Below are positions 40,759 through 49,110 of a stretch of DNA of 50,963 bases, in pieces. The translations under genes and the position numbers were made by a program. The notes under the pieces are model-generated. The model was not told the DNA's origin. It was given only the letters and a program-made list of their open reading frames with translations, and did not search any database. The DNA comes from a virus. The stretch lies in IMG/VR virus record IMGVR_UViG_3300025520_000101, positions 1-50,963 of that record; one strand, 5' to 3'. The first letter of the stretch is position 1, and every line of letters begins with the position of its first letter.

Positions 40759-40977
40759 ATGAAACACAATTTGAAAATCAGTGTTTCAAAACATCCACAG
40801 TCTGGCGGGATTGTTTCCTGTCGTAATGTCACCATTAGGGAGCGTTTCCTTCGTTTCTTACTTGGTGATAAGCAGAAACTGACTATCCTTGTTCCAGGTG
40901 ATACCGTACAGGAACTCGCTATCTGTGAGATTAAGGAGGGAGGAATAAGTCATGAGCAAAATCAAGTTACTCCTTGA
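40759..40977 (+). CDS. Small conserved-type prophage protein
   Basis: 72 residues from ATG 40759 with AAGAGGTGAAG upstream. Beta-rich (KHNLKISVSKHPQSGGIVSC, then LRFLLGDKQKLTILVPGDTV), often found between a sigma-like gene and DUF2800 in Clostridia prophages. Function unknown. Its end overlaps the next gene by 26 nt. Confidence 0.6.
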   Translation: MKHNLKISVSKHPQSGGIVSCRNVTIRERFLRFLLGDKQKLTILVPGDTVQELAICEIKEGGISHEQNQVTP

Positions 40978-41275
40978 TGTGGTTTCTGATATGCGTTCTT
41001 TGGCAGACAGCATACAGGCGGTTGCAGAAGTAATGGCGGGCAATGAACCTGTCGAAACAAAAGAACCGACTACAACTGTAAAAGAGCCTAAACCAAAGAA
41101 AAAAGAAATCACATTGGAGGAAGTCAGAGCGAAACTCGCTGAAAAGAGTCAAGCCGGTCTTACTGCTGAAGTGAGGGAGATTATAAAAAAATATGGCGGC
41201 TCTAAATTAAGTGAAGTTGATTCAAAACATTATGCAAATATGCTGAAGGACGTGGAGGTACTTGGCAATGAGTGA
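40952..41275 (+). CDS. Small helical prophage protein
   Basis: 107 residues, ATG behind AAGGAGGGAGG. Helical N-terminus (LLLDVVSDMRSLADSIQAVA), a Pro/Lys/Thr-rich linker, then an SAP-like or rho-N-like end (LEEVRAKLAEKSQAGLTAEV then REIIKKYGGSKLSEV). The end resembles accessory proteins seen before DUF2800 in phage recombination modules. Role unknown; perhaps DNA binding. Confidence 0.65.
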   Translation: MSKIKLLLDVVSDMRSLADSIQAVAEVMAGNEPVETKEPTTTVKEPKPKKKEITLEEVRAKLAEKSQAGLTAEVREIIKKYGGSKLSEVDSKHYANMLKDVEVLGNE

Positions 41276-42416
41276 TCACGCAGTACTTTCCGCATCTGGG
41301 TCGCATAGGTGGCTTCACTGTCTTCCGTCTGCAAGATTGGAACTGGAGTTTGTAAATAACGAATCCAATGCAGCAGCCGAAGGTACCGCCGCCCATGCTC
41401 TTTGTGAACATAAACTTAAAAAAGCACTTCATATGAGAAGTAAGCGTCCTATCTCGGATTATAACACCGATGAGATGGAAGAACACAGTGATGCTTATGT
41501 GGAATTTGTAATGGAGCAGCTTGAAATAGCGAAGCAAAGCTGTACGGACCCGCTGGTACTTATTGAACAACGTCTTGATTTTTCTTGCTATGTGCCGGAG
41601 GGATTCGGAACGGGTGACTGCATCATCATTGCCGATAAAGGGCTTCATATTATCGATTTTAAATATGGCATGGGGGTGCTCGTAGATGTGGTGGATAACC
41701 CGCAGATGAAACTGTATGCACTTGGAGCTTTGGAAATCTACGATAGACTATATGACATTGAGGAGGTTTCCATGACCATCTTCCAACCACGTAGGGAGAA
41801 TGTCAGCACATGGACTATATCCGTAAAGGAATTAAAAGACTGGGCAGAAAATGAACTAAAACCAAAGGCATTGATGGCCTATGACGGTGAAGGTGAATAT
41901 CTTCCAGGTGAGTGGTGTACTTTCTGCCGAGCTGCTGTTAAATGCCGTGCAAGAGCAGAAGAAAAGCTGAAACTGGCACAGTCGGAGTTTAAATTACCAC
42001 CTCTACTTACGGACGCTGAAATTGAGGAAGTCCTTGCTAAATTGACAGACCTTACGAAGTGGGCAAACGAAATCATTTCTTATGCCACGGATGCTGCAGT
42101 CAATCACGGTAAAGAGTGGCATGGGTTTAAGATAGTTGAGGGTAGGTCTGTCCGTAAATATAAAGATGAAGATGCTGTGGCTGAAGCAGTCAAGGCAAAT
42201 GGCTATAAGGATATCTACCGTCAGAGTCTCATTACATTAACAGAAATGCAGAAGTTAATGGGTAAGGCAAAATTTGAGGAAATTCTCGGTGGCCTCATAC
42301 ATAAACCACCGGGCAAACCGACGCTAGTCCCACTTTCAGATAAGCGTCCGGTTATGAATGTATCAAACGTAAAAAACGAATTTAACGAAATAACGGAGGT
42401 ATTGGAATATGAATAA
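41268..42416 (+). CDS. DUF2800 family RecB/Cas4-like nuclease
   Basis: 382 residues from ATG 41268 with GGAGGT 8 nt upstream. Hallmarks: SASGSHRWLHCLPSARLE, AAEGTAAHALCEHKL, the PD-(D/E)xK strand IADKGLHIIDFKYGMG (about residue 120-135), QMKLYALGALEIY and a cysteine pair CTFCRAAVKC late in the chain as in iron-sulphur Cas4-like nucleases. Found with DUF2815 and phage polymerases, it probably works as the exonuclease of a recombination/replication module. Confidence 0.85.
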   Translation: MSDHAVLSASGSHRWLHCLPSARLELEFVNNESNAAAEGTAAHALCEHKLKKALHMRSKRPISDYNTDEMEEHSDAYVEFVMEQLEIAKQSCTDPLVLIEQRLDFSCYVPEGFGTGDCIIIADKGLHIIDFKYGMGVLVDVVDNPQMKLYALGALEIYDRLYDIEEVSMTIFQPRRENVSTWTISVKELKDWAENELKPKALMAYDGEGEYLPGEWCTFCRAAVKCRARAEEKLKLAQSEFKLPPLLTDAEIEEVLAKLTDLTKWANEIISYATDAAVNHGKEWHGFKIVEGRSVRKYKDEDAVAEAVKANGYKDIYRQSLITLTEMQKLMGKAKFEEILGGLIHKPPGKPTLVPLSDKRPVMNVSNVKNEFNEITEVLEYE

Positions 42417-42957
42417 TCAAAACAGAACTAAGGTTGTTACAAGTGTAAATACAAGGCTAAGCTATTTTCATGGCTGGGAACCGGTATCCATCAATGGCGG
42501 AGCGGAAAAGTACAGCGTTTCAGTACTGATTCCCAAGACAGATAAGGAAACCATCAATGCAATTAATGCAGCAGTAGATGCAGCTATTGAAGAGGGCATT
42601 GCAAAGTTTGGAGGTAAGAAACCGAATAAGGCTGCCATCAAGTTGCCGCTTAGGGATGGGGACGTGGAGCGTGACGACGAGGCTTACAAAGGTCATTATT
42701 TCGTAAATGCCAACAGCAATACTCCACCTCAGATTGTAGACAAAGCGGTCAGACCTATTCTAGATCGTAATGAGGTGTACAGCGGTTGCTATGCGAGAGT
42801 ATCCCTTAATTTCTATGCTTTCAACTCAAATGGAAATAAGGGCGTAGCCTGTGGACTTGGCAATATCCAGAAGGTAAGGGACGGAGAGCCTTTAGGTGGC
42901 AGAACTAATGCTGCGGATGATTTCACCACTGTTGAAGATGATGATTTCCTGGCATAA
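42409..42957 (+). CDS. DUF2815 ssDNA-binding-like protein
   Basis: 182 residues, start overlapping DUF2800 by 8 nt. Features: RLSYFHGWEPVSINGGAEKY, VLIPKTDKET, LRDGDVERDDEAYKGHYFVN and CYARVSLNFYAFNSNGNKGV, then an acidic tail (TTVEDDDFLA). The family pairs with DUF2800 and is thought to be an OB-fold single-strand DNA-binding protein; the acidic tail is typical of SSBs. Confidence 0.85.
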   Translation: MNNQNRTKVVTSVNTRLSYFHGWEPVSINGGAEKYSVSVLIPKTDKETINAINAAVDAAIEEGIAKFGGKKPNKAAIKLPLRDGDVERDDEAYKGHYFVNANSNTPPQIVDKAVRPILDRNEVYSGCYARVSLNFYAFNSNGNKGVACGLGNIQKVRDGEPLGGRTNAADDFTTVEDDDFLA

Positions 42958-43035
42958 CAGATAAATAATTAGACAGACGAGGTGGCGGAGGAAGTTCTTC
43001 TGCCACTTTGTTTGTATTCGAAAGGACGGTAATAT

Positions 43036-44970
43036 ATGAATTCTATTTCTGTTGACATAGAGACGTTTTCGAGTGTCAATCTTCAAAAATGCGGAGTTTA
43101 CCGTTATGTCGAGAGTGATGATTTTGAAATTCTGCTGTTTGGCTATTCCATTGACAATGGCGAAGTACAGGTTATTGATCTTGCCTGTGGAGAGGAAATC
43201 CCGGAGGAGATTATCAATGCCCTCATGGATAATTCCGTAACCAAGTGGGCTTTTAATGCAATGTTCGAGCGTGTTTGTATATCGAAATGGCTTAATCTTT
43301 CAGAATATCTTGACCCTGTATCATGGAAGTGCTCCATGATATGGTCGGCATATATGGGACTTCCTCTTTCTCTAGAAGGTGTCGGTGCTGTTTTAGGATT
43401 GGAAAAACAAAAGCTAACTGAGGGTAAAGACTTAATCAGATACTTTTGTACACCTTGCACTCCTACAAAATCAAATGGGGGTCGAGTACGAAATCTGCCG
43501 GAACATGATTTGGATAAATGGGAGCGTTTTAAAGCCTATAACCTTCGTGACGTGGAAGCCGAGATGTCTATAAAGCAGAGATTATCCAAGTTTCAGATGC
43601 CAGAGAATATATGGGCGGAATATCATCTTGACCAGGAAATCAATGATCGTGGCATTGCCATTGATATGACCTTTGTCAAACAGGCTGTCGCAATAGATGA
43701 ACATACCCGTGAAAAGCTAACTGCTCTTATGCAGGACATGACTAATCTAGAGAATCCAAACTCGGTGCAACAAATGAAAGGTTGGCTTTCAGAGAATGGG
43801 TTAGAAACAGATACCCTTGGTAAAAAAGCAGTTTCAGAGATGTTAAAGACAGCACCTGAACCACTAGGCACTGTTTTGGAGCTTCGTCAGCAGCTTGCTA
43901 AATCATCTGTGAAGAAATACACAGCAATGGAAAATGCGGTATGCCATGACGGTCGTGCTAGAGGGATGTTTCAATTTTACGGAGCCAACAGAACGGGCAG
44001 GTTTTCTGGGCGGCTGATTCAATTGCAGAATCTCCCTCAAAACCATATGCCTGATTTGGAACAGGCCCGTGCTTTAGTTCGTAGTGGAAACTTTGATGCC
44101 CTCACTCTGCTCTATGATTCCGTACCTGAGGTCTTATCGGAACTTATCCGTACTGCTTTTATACCCCGTGATGGAATGAAGTTTATCGTTGCAGACTTCT
44201 CAGCGATTGAGGCTCGTGTCATTGCCTGGCTTGCAGGTGAGAAATGGAGAACAGAGGTATTCCAAAAGGGTGGTGACATCTACTGTGCCAGTGCCTCTCA
44301 GATGTTTAATGTACCTGTTGAAAAACACGGTGTGAACGGACATCTTCGTCAAAAAGGCAAAATAGCCGAACTTGCACTCGGCTATGGTGGGTCTGTTGGA
44401 GCATTAAAATCGATGGGTGCTTTAGAGATGGGAATTGAAGAAGAAGAACTTCAGCCTCTTGTAAATGCTTGGAGACAGTCCAACCCCAATATCACAAAAC
44501 TTTGGTGGGATGTTGACCGTGCGGTAAAAACCTGTGTTAAGCAGAAAACTCCCACAGAGACACACGGCATTCAATTTATATATCAAAGTGGAATGCTCTT
44601 TATTGTTCTTCCTTCCGGTAGACGGCTTGCCTATGTAAAACCTCGTATGGGAGAGAATGTTTTTGGCGGTGAGTCGGTTACTTATGAAGGTGTCGGCGGA
44701 ACGAAAAAATGGGAAAGAATCGAAAGCTACGGACCCAAATTTGTAGAGAATATTGTTCAGGCAATCAGCCGTGACATTTTGTGCTACGCCATGCAGACAT
44801 TAAAGAATTGTTCTATTGTGGCTCATGTACATGATGAAATTATTATCGAAGCAGATATGAGAATGTCACTTCCTACCGTTTGTGAACAGATGGGACGAAC
44901 ACCAAGCTGGGCAAAAGGTCTGTTACTTAGTGCCGATGGCTATGAGTGTCAGTTTTATCAAAAAGATTAA
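43036..44970 (+). CDS. Phage family A DNA polymerase with 3'-5' exonuclease domain
   Basis: 644 residues; AAAGGACGG upstream. The DnaQ-like exonuclease has the metal motif SVDIETFSSVNL at residues 3-14. The polymerase core shows motif A IVADFSAIEARVIAW, the motif B helix RQKGKIAELALGYGG and motif C HVHDEIIIE. There is no 5'-3' exonuclease domain, as expected for a phage replicase. It copies prophage DNA during induction, in operon with DUF2815. Confidence 0.92.
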   Translation: MNSISVDIETFSSVNLQKCGVYRYVESDDFEILLFGYSIDNGEVQVIDLACGEEIPEEIINALMDNSVTKWAFNAMFERVCISKWLNLSEYLDPVSWKCSMIWSAYMGLPLSLEGVGAVLGLEKQKLTEGKDLIRYFCTPCTPTKSNGGRVRNLPEHDLDKWERFKAYNLRDVEAEMSIKQRLSKFQMPENIWAEYHLDQEINDRGIAIDMTFVKQAVAIDEHTREKLTALMQDMTNLENPNSVQQMKGWLSENGLETDTLGKKAVSEMLKTAPEPLGTVLELRQQLAKSSVKKYTAMENAVCHDGRARGMFQFYGANRTGRFSGRLIQLQNLPQNHMPDLEQARALVRSGNFDALTLLYDSVPEVLSELIRTAFIPRDGMKFIVADFSAIEARVIAWLAGEKWRTEVFQKGGDIYCASASQMFNVPVEKHGVNGHLRQKGKIAELALGYGGSVGALKSMGALEMGIEEEELQPLVNAWRQSNPNITKLWWDVDRAVKTCVKQKTPTETHGIQFIYQSGMLFIVLPSGRRLAYVKPRMGENVFGGESVTYEGVGGTKKWERIESYGPKFVENIVQAISRDILCYAMQTLKNCSIVAHVHDEIIIEADMRMSLPTVCEQMGRTPSWAKGLLLSADGYECQFYQKD

Positions 44971-44997
44971 ATTAATTTTTCAAAATCCTCAACATTC

Positions 44998-45057
44998 ATT
45001 ACCTCCTGTGGCTATTAGGTAGAGGAACTTTCCTCTGACTAAATTACAGGAGGTAAT
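44998..45057 (+). promoter_or_regulatory. Hairpin burying the antirepressor ribosome site
   Basis: ATTACCTCCTGT (44998-45009) is an exact 12-base complement of ACAGGAGGTAAT (45046-45057), which includes the AGGAGG ribosome site. Within the loop AGAGGA/TCCTCT (45021-45026/45031-45036) makes a second hairpin. Translation start 45062 follows directly, so translation should be low unless the stem is opened. Confidence 0.8.
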
Positions 45058-45061
45058 TCGT

Positions 45062-45814
45062 ATGGACGAATTAGTAAGAATCAACTATGAAAATCATCGA
45101 CCAACCGTACTCGGTCGTGATTTACATGAAGCCTTGGAAGTCAAGACAGCGTATAAGGACTGGTTTCCAAGAATGTGTGAGTATGGATTTGAGGAAGGGT
45201 CAGACTTTAGCTCATTTTTGAGCGAAAGTACTGGAGGCAGACCAAGCGTAGATCATCAGCTTACCATCGACATGGCAAAAGAGCTATGCATGATACAGCG
45301 TACTCCAAAAGGAAAGCAGTGCCGCCAATACTTCCTTGATATTGAGAGGAAGTGGAATTCACCAGAGGCAATCATGGCAAGGGCACTACAGTTAGCCAAT
45401 CAACAGCTAACTCAAATAAGACATCAAAATAAACTGCTTGAAGGTACGATTGCTGTTCAGAATCAACAGATTACAGAAATGAAACCGAAGGTGTCCTATT
45501 ATGATGTGGTTCTAAATTGTAAAGACCTTATTTCCACATCGGCAATTGCTAAGGATTATGGCAAGTCTGCTATATGGATGAACCGTTATCTTCATGATAA
45601 AGGCATCCAGTTCAAGCAGGGTGACATCTGGCTTTTATATCAGAAGTATGCGGAGAAAGGCTACACCAGTACCAAAACACATAGCTACCTTGGCAGTAAA
45701 GGAGAACAACATACAAAGGTTCATACTTACTGGACACAAAAAGGCAGACTCTTCATTTATGAACTTATGAAGGCAGACGGTATCTTACCACAGATAGAAA
45801 TGGAGGGTGCGTAA
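45062..45814 (+). CDS. Phage antirepressor (AntA/AntB plus KilAC)
   Basis: 250 residues. N-terminal AntA/AntB-like domain (LGRDLHEALEVKTAYKDWF ... TIDMAKELCMIQRTPKGKQCR) and C-terminal KilAC (VSYYDVVLNCKDLISTSAIA ... GRLFIYELM). Such proteins inactivate the prophage repressor and push toward induction. The hidden ribosome site suggests tight translational control. Confidence 0.88.
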   Translation: MDELVRINYENHRPTVLGRDLHEALEVKTAYKDWFPRMCEYGFEEGSDFSSFLSESTGGRPSVDHQLTIDMAKELCMIQRTPKGKQCRQYFLDIERKWNSPEAIMARALQLANQQLTQIRHQNKLLEGTIAVQNQQITEMKPKVSYYDVVLNCKDLISTSAIAKDYGKSAIWMNRYLHDKGIQFKQGDIWLLYQKYAEKGYTSTKTHSYLGSKGEQHTKVHTYWTQKGRLFIYELMKADGILPQIEMEGA

Positions 45815-46248
45815 TGGGAATCAACAAATTCAATCCTGAGGGTTACCATGATCCAACTCCTCATGAAGCACTGACCAACATAATGAGAAAGGAAAAGGCA
45901 GATAAAAAATCTGCCTTTAAGCCGCTTGTATATATTTGTTCTCCCTATTCCGGTGATATAGAAGGGAACGTTGAAAAGGCTCGTAGCTTTTGTAGATTTG
46001 CCTTGGAGCAAAATTGTATACCAATTGCTCCGCACCTTATGTTTCCGCAGTTTATGGATGATGAAAACCTAAATGAACGGGAACTTGCAATTTTCATGGA
46101 TATCGTGCTCATGGGAAAGTGCTCTGAGGTATGGGTGCTTGGGAACATCATCTCAAGCGGTATGACAAGGGAGATTGAAGTAGCTAAAAAACGCAGACAG
46201 ACGGTCAGATATTTTAATCCGGAGTATAAGGAGGTCGAAAGGCTATGA
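45814..46248 (+). CDS. DUF4406-like protein
   Basis: 144 residues, start sharing a base with the previous stop (GGAGGGTG upstream). KPLVYICSPYSGDIEGNVEK, CIPIAPHLMFPQFMDD and SEVWVLGNIISSGMTREIEV match the nucleoside 2-deoxyribosyltransferase-like fold of DUF4406. These are common in phage early modules; a nucleotide-salvage or signalling role is guessed. Confidence 0.75.
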   Translation: MGINKFNPEGYHDPTPHEALTNIMRKEKADKKSAFKPLVYICSPYSGDIEGNVEKARSFCRFALEQNCIPIAPHLMFPQFMDDENLNERELAIFMDIVLMGKCSEVWVLGNIISSGMTREIEVAKKRRQTVRYFNPEYKEVERL

Positions 46249-48611
46249 AAATCGCAGTGGGCAACAGCCGGATGGATAAAAAGTGGAAAAACAGTGATGT
46301 TTCATGGGAGGATTTTTGCTCCCGTGTAAAAACGACACAACGTACCACAGAAACGGTAGAGGAATATCGGAAACTTAAAAAAGGCCAACAGGATGACATC
46401 AAGGATGTAGGCGGCTTTGTCGGAGGGCATCTAAAAGAAGGAAGGCGAAAGAAGGGTAATGTTCTATGCCGCTCTTTGCTTACCCTTGATATGGACTACG
46501 GTAAGCCGGATATCTGGGAGCAAATATCAATGCTTTTCGATTTTAAATGCTGCGTCTACTCCACCCATAAACACACACCAGAAAATCCAAGACTTAGGCT
46601 TATTATTCCACTTGCTCGTGAAATCAGCGAAGAAGAATATGCAGCCGTTGGACGTATGGTGGCAAAAGAAATCGGTATTGACCTTTTCGATGACACGACA
46701 TATGAAGCGCATCGCCTTATGTATTGGCCATCCACATCCTCAAATGGTGAATTTGTCTATGAAGAACAGGATGGAGCATTACTTGATCCTGATATTTATC
46801 TTTCAAAATATGAAAACTGGCATGATACATCAACTTGGCCGGTATCAAGCAGACAGTCTGAAGTTATTAATCGCAGTCTTAAGGAGCAGGCAGACCCGCT
46901 TTTAAAGGAGGGTGTGGTAGGAACATTCTGTCGTACCTATTCCGTTTGTGAAGCAATTGAGAAATTCTTAGGTGCAGTATATACCCCATCTGCTATGGAA
47001 GGCCGCTATGACTATATCCCGGCTGACAGTAGTGCAGGTGTGATTATCTATGATGATAAGTTCGCATACAGTCACCATGCCACCGATCCGGCAAGCGGTC
47101 TACTCTTAAATGCTTTTGACCTTGTTCGCATTCATAAATTCGGTTCTTTAGATGATAAGGTCTCCACTACTACGGCTCCCGGCAGGATGCCGTCTTTTGT
47201 AGCAATGTGTGAGTTTGCCATAAAAGACGATGCAGTGAAAGCAGAGTTTGCCAAGGAAAGACAGGCTCAAGCTGAAGAGGAGTTTAGCGATGAAGATTGG
47301 CAGACGGGATTGGAACTGGATAAGCAAGGGCGAATAAAAGACACACTAGACAACATTGTCCTAATTATTCGGCATGATGGGAATTTACAACATATAGCTT
47401 TTAACTGCCACCGTGATGGTATTGATGCCAAAGGTGGTTTGCCTTGGGAACAGATTAAGGCTGGCTGGAATGATTCAGATAACGCATTACTTAAAGTGTA
47501 CTTAAGCAGTATGTATGGAGTTTATTCTCCTACTAAGACCAAGGATGCAGTGGTAGCTGTAGCTACGGAGAGAGCCTACCATCCTATTAAGGAGTATCTG
47601 AACTCCCTGCCAAAATGGGATGGTATTAATCGGGTGGAAAACCTGCTTATTGATTATTTCGGTGCAACGGATAATTCCTATACAAAAGCAGTCATTCGTA
47701 AAACTATGGTTGCAGCGGTAGCCCGTATTTATAGACCAGGTACAAAATTTGACAGTGTGCTTATCTTAAACGGACCCCAGGGCATCGGTAAGTCTACCTT
47801 TTTTGCCAAACTTGCTGGAGATTGGTTTTCGGACAGTTTGACCATTACGGATATGAAGGATAAAGCAGGTCCTGAAAAATTGCAGGGATATTGGATGTTG
47901 GAACTGGGTGAGCTTGCCGGAATGCGTAAGACCGATGTGGAGGTTGTTAAGTCTTTTATCTCTAGGACTGATGATAAGTACCGTGCAAGTTATGGAGTCA
48001 ATGTAGAAAGCCATCCCCGTCAATGTGTGATTGTGGGTTCTACAAATGCAGAAAGCGGATTTCTTCGGGATATTACGGGCAACCGCAGATTCTGGCCAGT
48101 CCGCATTAGTGGTAACAGTAAAAAGAAAGCTTGGCAGATGACAAAAGAGGAAGTTCAGCAGATCTGGGCAGAGACACTGGTGCTTTATGAGAATGGTGAA
48201 AAACTCTACCTTGAAGGTGATGATCTACATTTAGCAACCAGTGAACAGGCTGATGCAATGGAAACCGACGAACGAGAAGGACTGGTTCGTACCTATCTGG
48301 ATACCCTTTTGCCAGATGATTGGGATGCCATGTCTTTGTACGAGCGTAGAAATTTCCTTGGCGGTAGCGAGTTTGGTGGCGGCACCCGTGTTGGAACAGT
48401 AAAAAGAACCCTTGTTTGTAATATGGAGATTTGGTGTGAGTGTTTCGGTAAAGAGGCATCAATGCTAAAGCCTTCAGACTCCTATGCCATCGGTGCCATT
48501 ATGAGAAAAATCAGTGAGTGGAACAAGTACACCGGGAACAAGAATGGTGTAGTGACGTTTCCTGTCTACGGAAAGCAGCGAGCTTATTCCCGAAATGAGG
48601 AACAAAGCTAA
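46245..48611 (+). CDS. Primase-helicase, virulence-associated E (VapE) type
   Basis: 788 residues, overlapping the previous gene by 4 nt. N-terminal archaeo-eukaryotic primase-like region: LTLDMDYGKPD (about residue 85), STHKHTPENPRLRLIIPL and EAHRLMYWPS. C-terminal VapE helicase with Walker A GPQGIGKSTF (about residue 510), YWMLELGELAGMRKTDVEVV and NRRFWPVRI. Primes and unwinds prophage DNA for replication, with the polymerase gene nearby. Confidence 0.88.
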   Translation: MKIAVGNSRMDKKWKNSDVSWEDFCSRVKTTQRTTETVEEYRKLKKGQQDDIKDVGGFVGGHLKEGRRKKGNVLCRSLLTLDMDYGKPDIWEQISMLFDFKCCVYSTHKHTPENPRLRLIIPLAREISEEEYAAVGRMVAKEIGIDLFDDTTYEAHRLMYWPSTSSNGEFVYEEQDGALLDPDIYLSKYENWHDTSTWPVSSRQSEVINRSLKEQADPLLKEGVVGTFCRTYSVCEAIEKFLGAVYTPSAMEGRYDYIPADSSAGVIIYDDKFAYSHHATDPASGLLLNAFDLVRIHKFGSLDDKVSTTTAPGRMPSFVAMCEFAIKDDAVKAEFAKERQAQAEEEFSDEDWQTGLELDKQGRIKDTLDNIVLIIRHDGNLQHIAFNCHRDGIDAKGGLPWEQIKAGWNDSDNALLKVYLSSMYGVYSPTKTKDAVVAVATERAYHPIKEYLNSLPKWDGINRVENLLIDYFGATDNSYTKAVIRKTMVAAVARIYRPGTKFDSVLILNGPQGIGKSTFFAKLAGDWFSDSLTITDMKDKAGPEKLQGYWMLELGELAGMRKTDVEVVKSFISRTDDKYRASYGVNVESHPRQCVIVGSTNAESGFLRDITGNRRFWPVRISGNSKKKAWQMTKEEVQQIWAETLVLYENGEKLYLEGDDLHLATSEQADAMETDEREGLVRTYLDTLLPDDWDAMSLYERRNFLGGSEFGGGTRVGTVKRTLVCNMEIWCECFGKEASMLKPSDSYAIGAIMRKISEWNKYTGNKNGVVTFPVYGKQRAYSRNEEQS

Positions 48612-48805
48612 AGTTGTACCATACTTTGTTCCCAGACTTGTTCACTCGCAAATATAGATAAAGCAATAAAGAATGACGGTTTGGAACAAGTGGAACAAGA
48701 AATTACCTTTATATATAAAAGATGATAAAAAGAAGAGTGTAAGCCTGTGCATACGTATATACACGCGCGTATAGGAAAAATCGGTCAAAGTTGTTTTCTT
48801 GTTCC
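48598..48805. repeat. GGAACAAG sites behind the primase-helicase
   Basis: The octamer GGAACAAG or its complement, in whole or in part, occurs at 48598-48605, 48627-48632, 48637-48643, 48683-48690, 48692-48699 and 48798-48805. The two perfect direct copies are 9 bp apart. Together with the tract at 48746-48773 this gene-free spacer resembles a replication origin or a protein-binding array. Confidence 0.5.
48746..48773. other. 28-bp perfectly alternating purine-pyrimidine tract
   Basis: Every step from 48746 to 48773 alternates pyrimidine and purine, including ATACGTAT and ACGCGCGT, both palindromes. Such tracts favour Z-DNA or cruciform extrusion. It lies between the GGAACAAG copies. Confidence 0.7.
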
Positions 48806-48828
48806 GAGCCTTTATATAGGAGGAATTT

Positions 48829-49110
48829 ATGCTTGAAAAAGTTATCGAAAAGAAACTGGTGGCGGCGGTAAAAAAGATGGGAGGTATTGCGGCGAAGTTT
48901 GTTAGTCCTGGTTTAGATGGAATGCCAGACCGCCTGGTACTTTTGCCAAATGGGAAGATGGCATTTGTGGAATTAAAGGCTCCCGGTAAGAAACCCCGTC
49001 CGCTACAGCTTAGAAGAATAAAGCAATTACAACAGTTAGGATTTGCCTGCTATGTAATTGACAATGATGATCAGATTGGAGGGATACTCGATGAAATACA
49101 ATCCTCATAA
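48829..49110 (+). CDS. VRR-NUC domain nuclease
   Basis: 93 residues, ATG behind TAGGAGGAA. A complete minimal VRR-NUC domain: LEKVIEKKLVAAVKKMGG, SPGLDGMPDRLVLLPNG with catalytic D, AFVELKAPGKKPRPLQ (ExK) and QLGFACYVIDN. A stand-alone phage VRR-NUC, predicted to resolve branched DNA. It overlaps the SNF2 helicase gene by 20 nt, its usual partner. Confidence 0.9.
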   Translation: MLEKVIEKKLVAAVKKMGGIAAKFVSPGLDGMPDRLVLLPNGKMAFVELKAPGKKPRPLQLRRIKQLQQLGFACYVIDNDDQIGGILDEIQSS

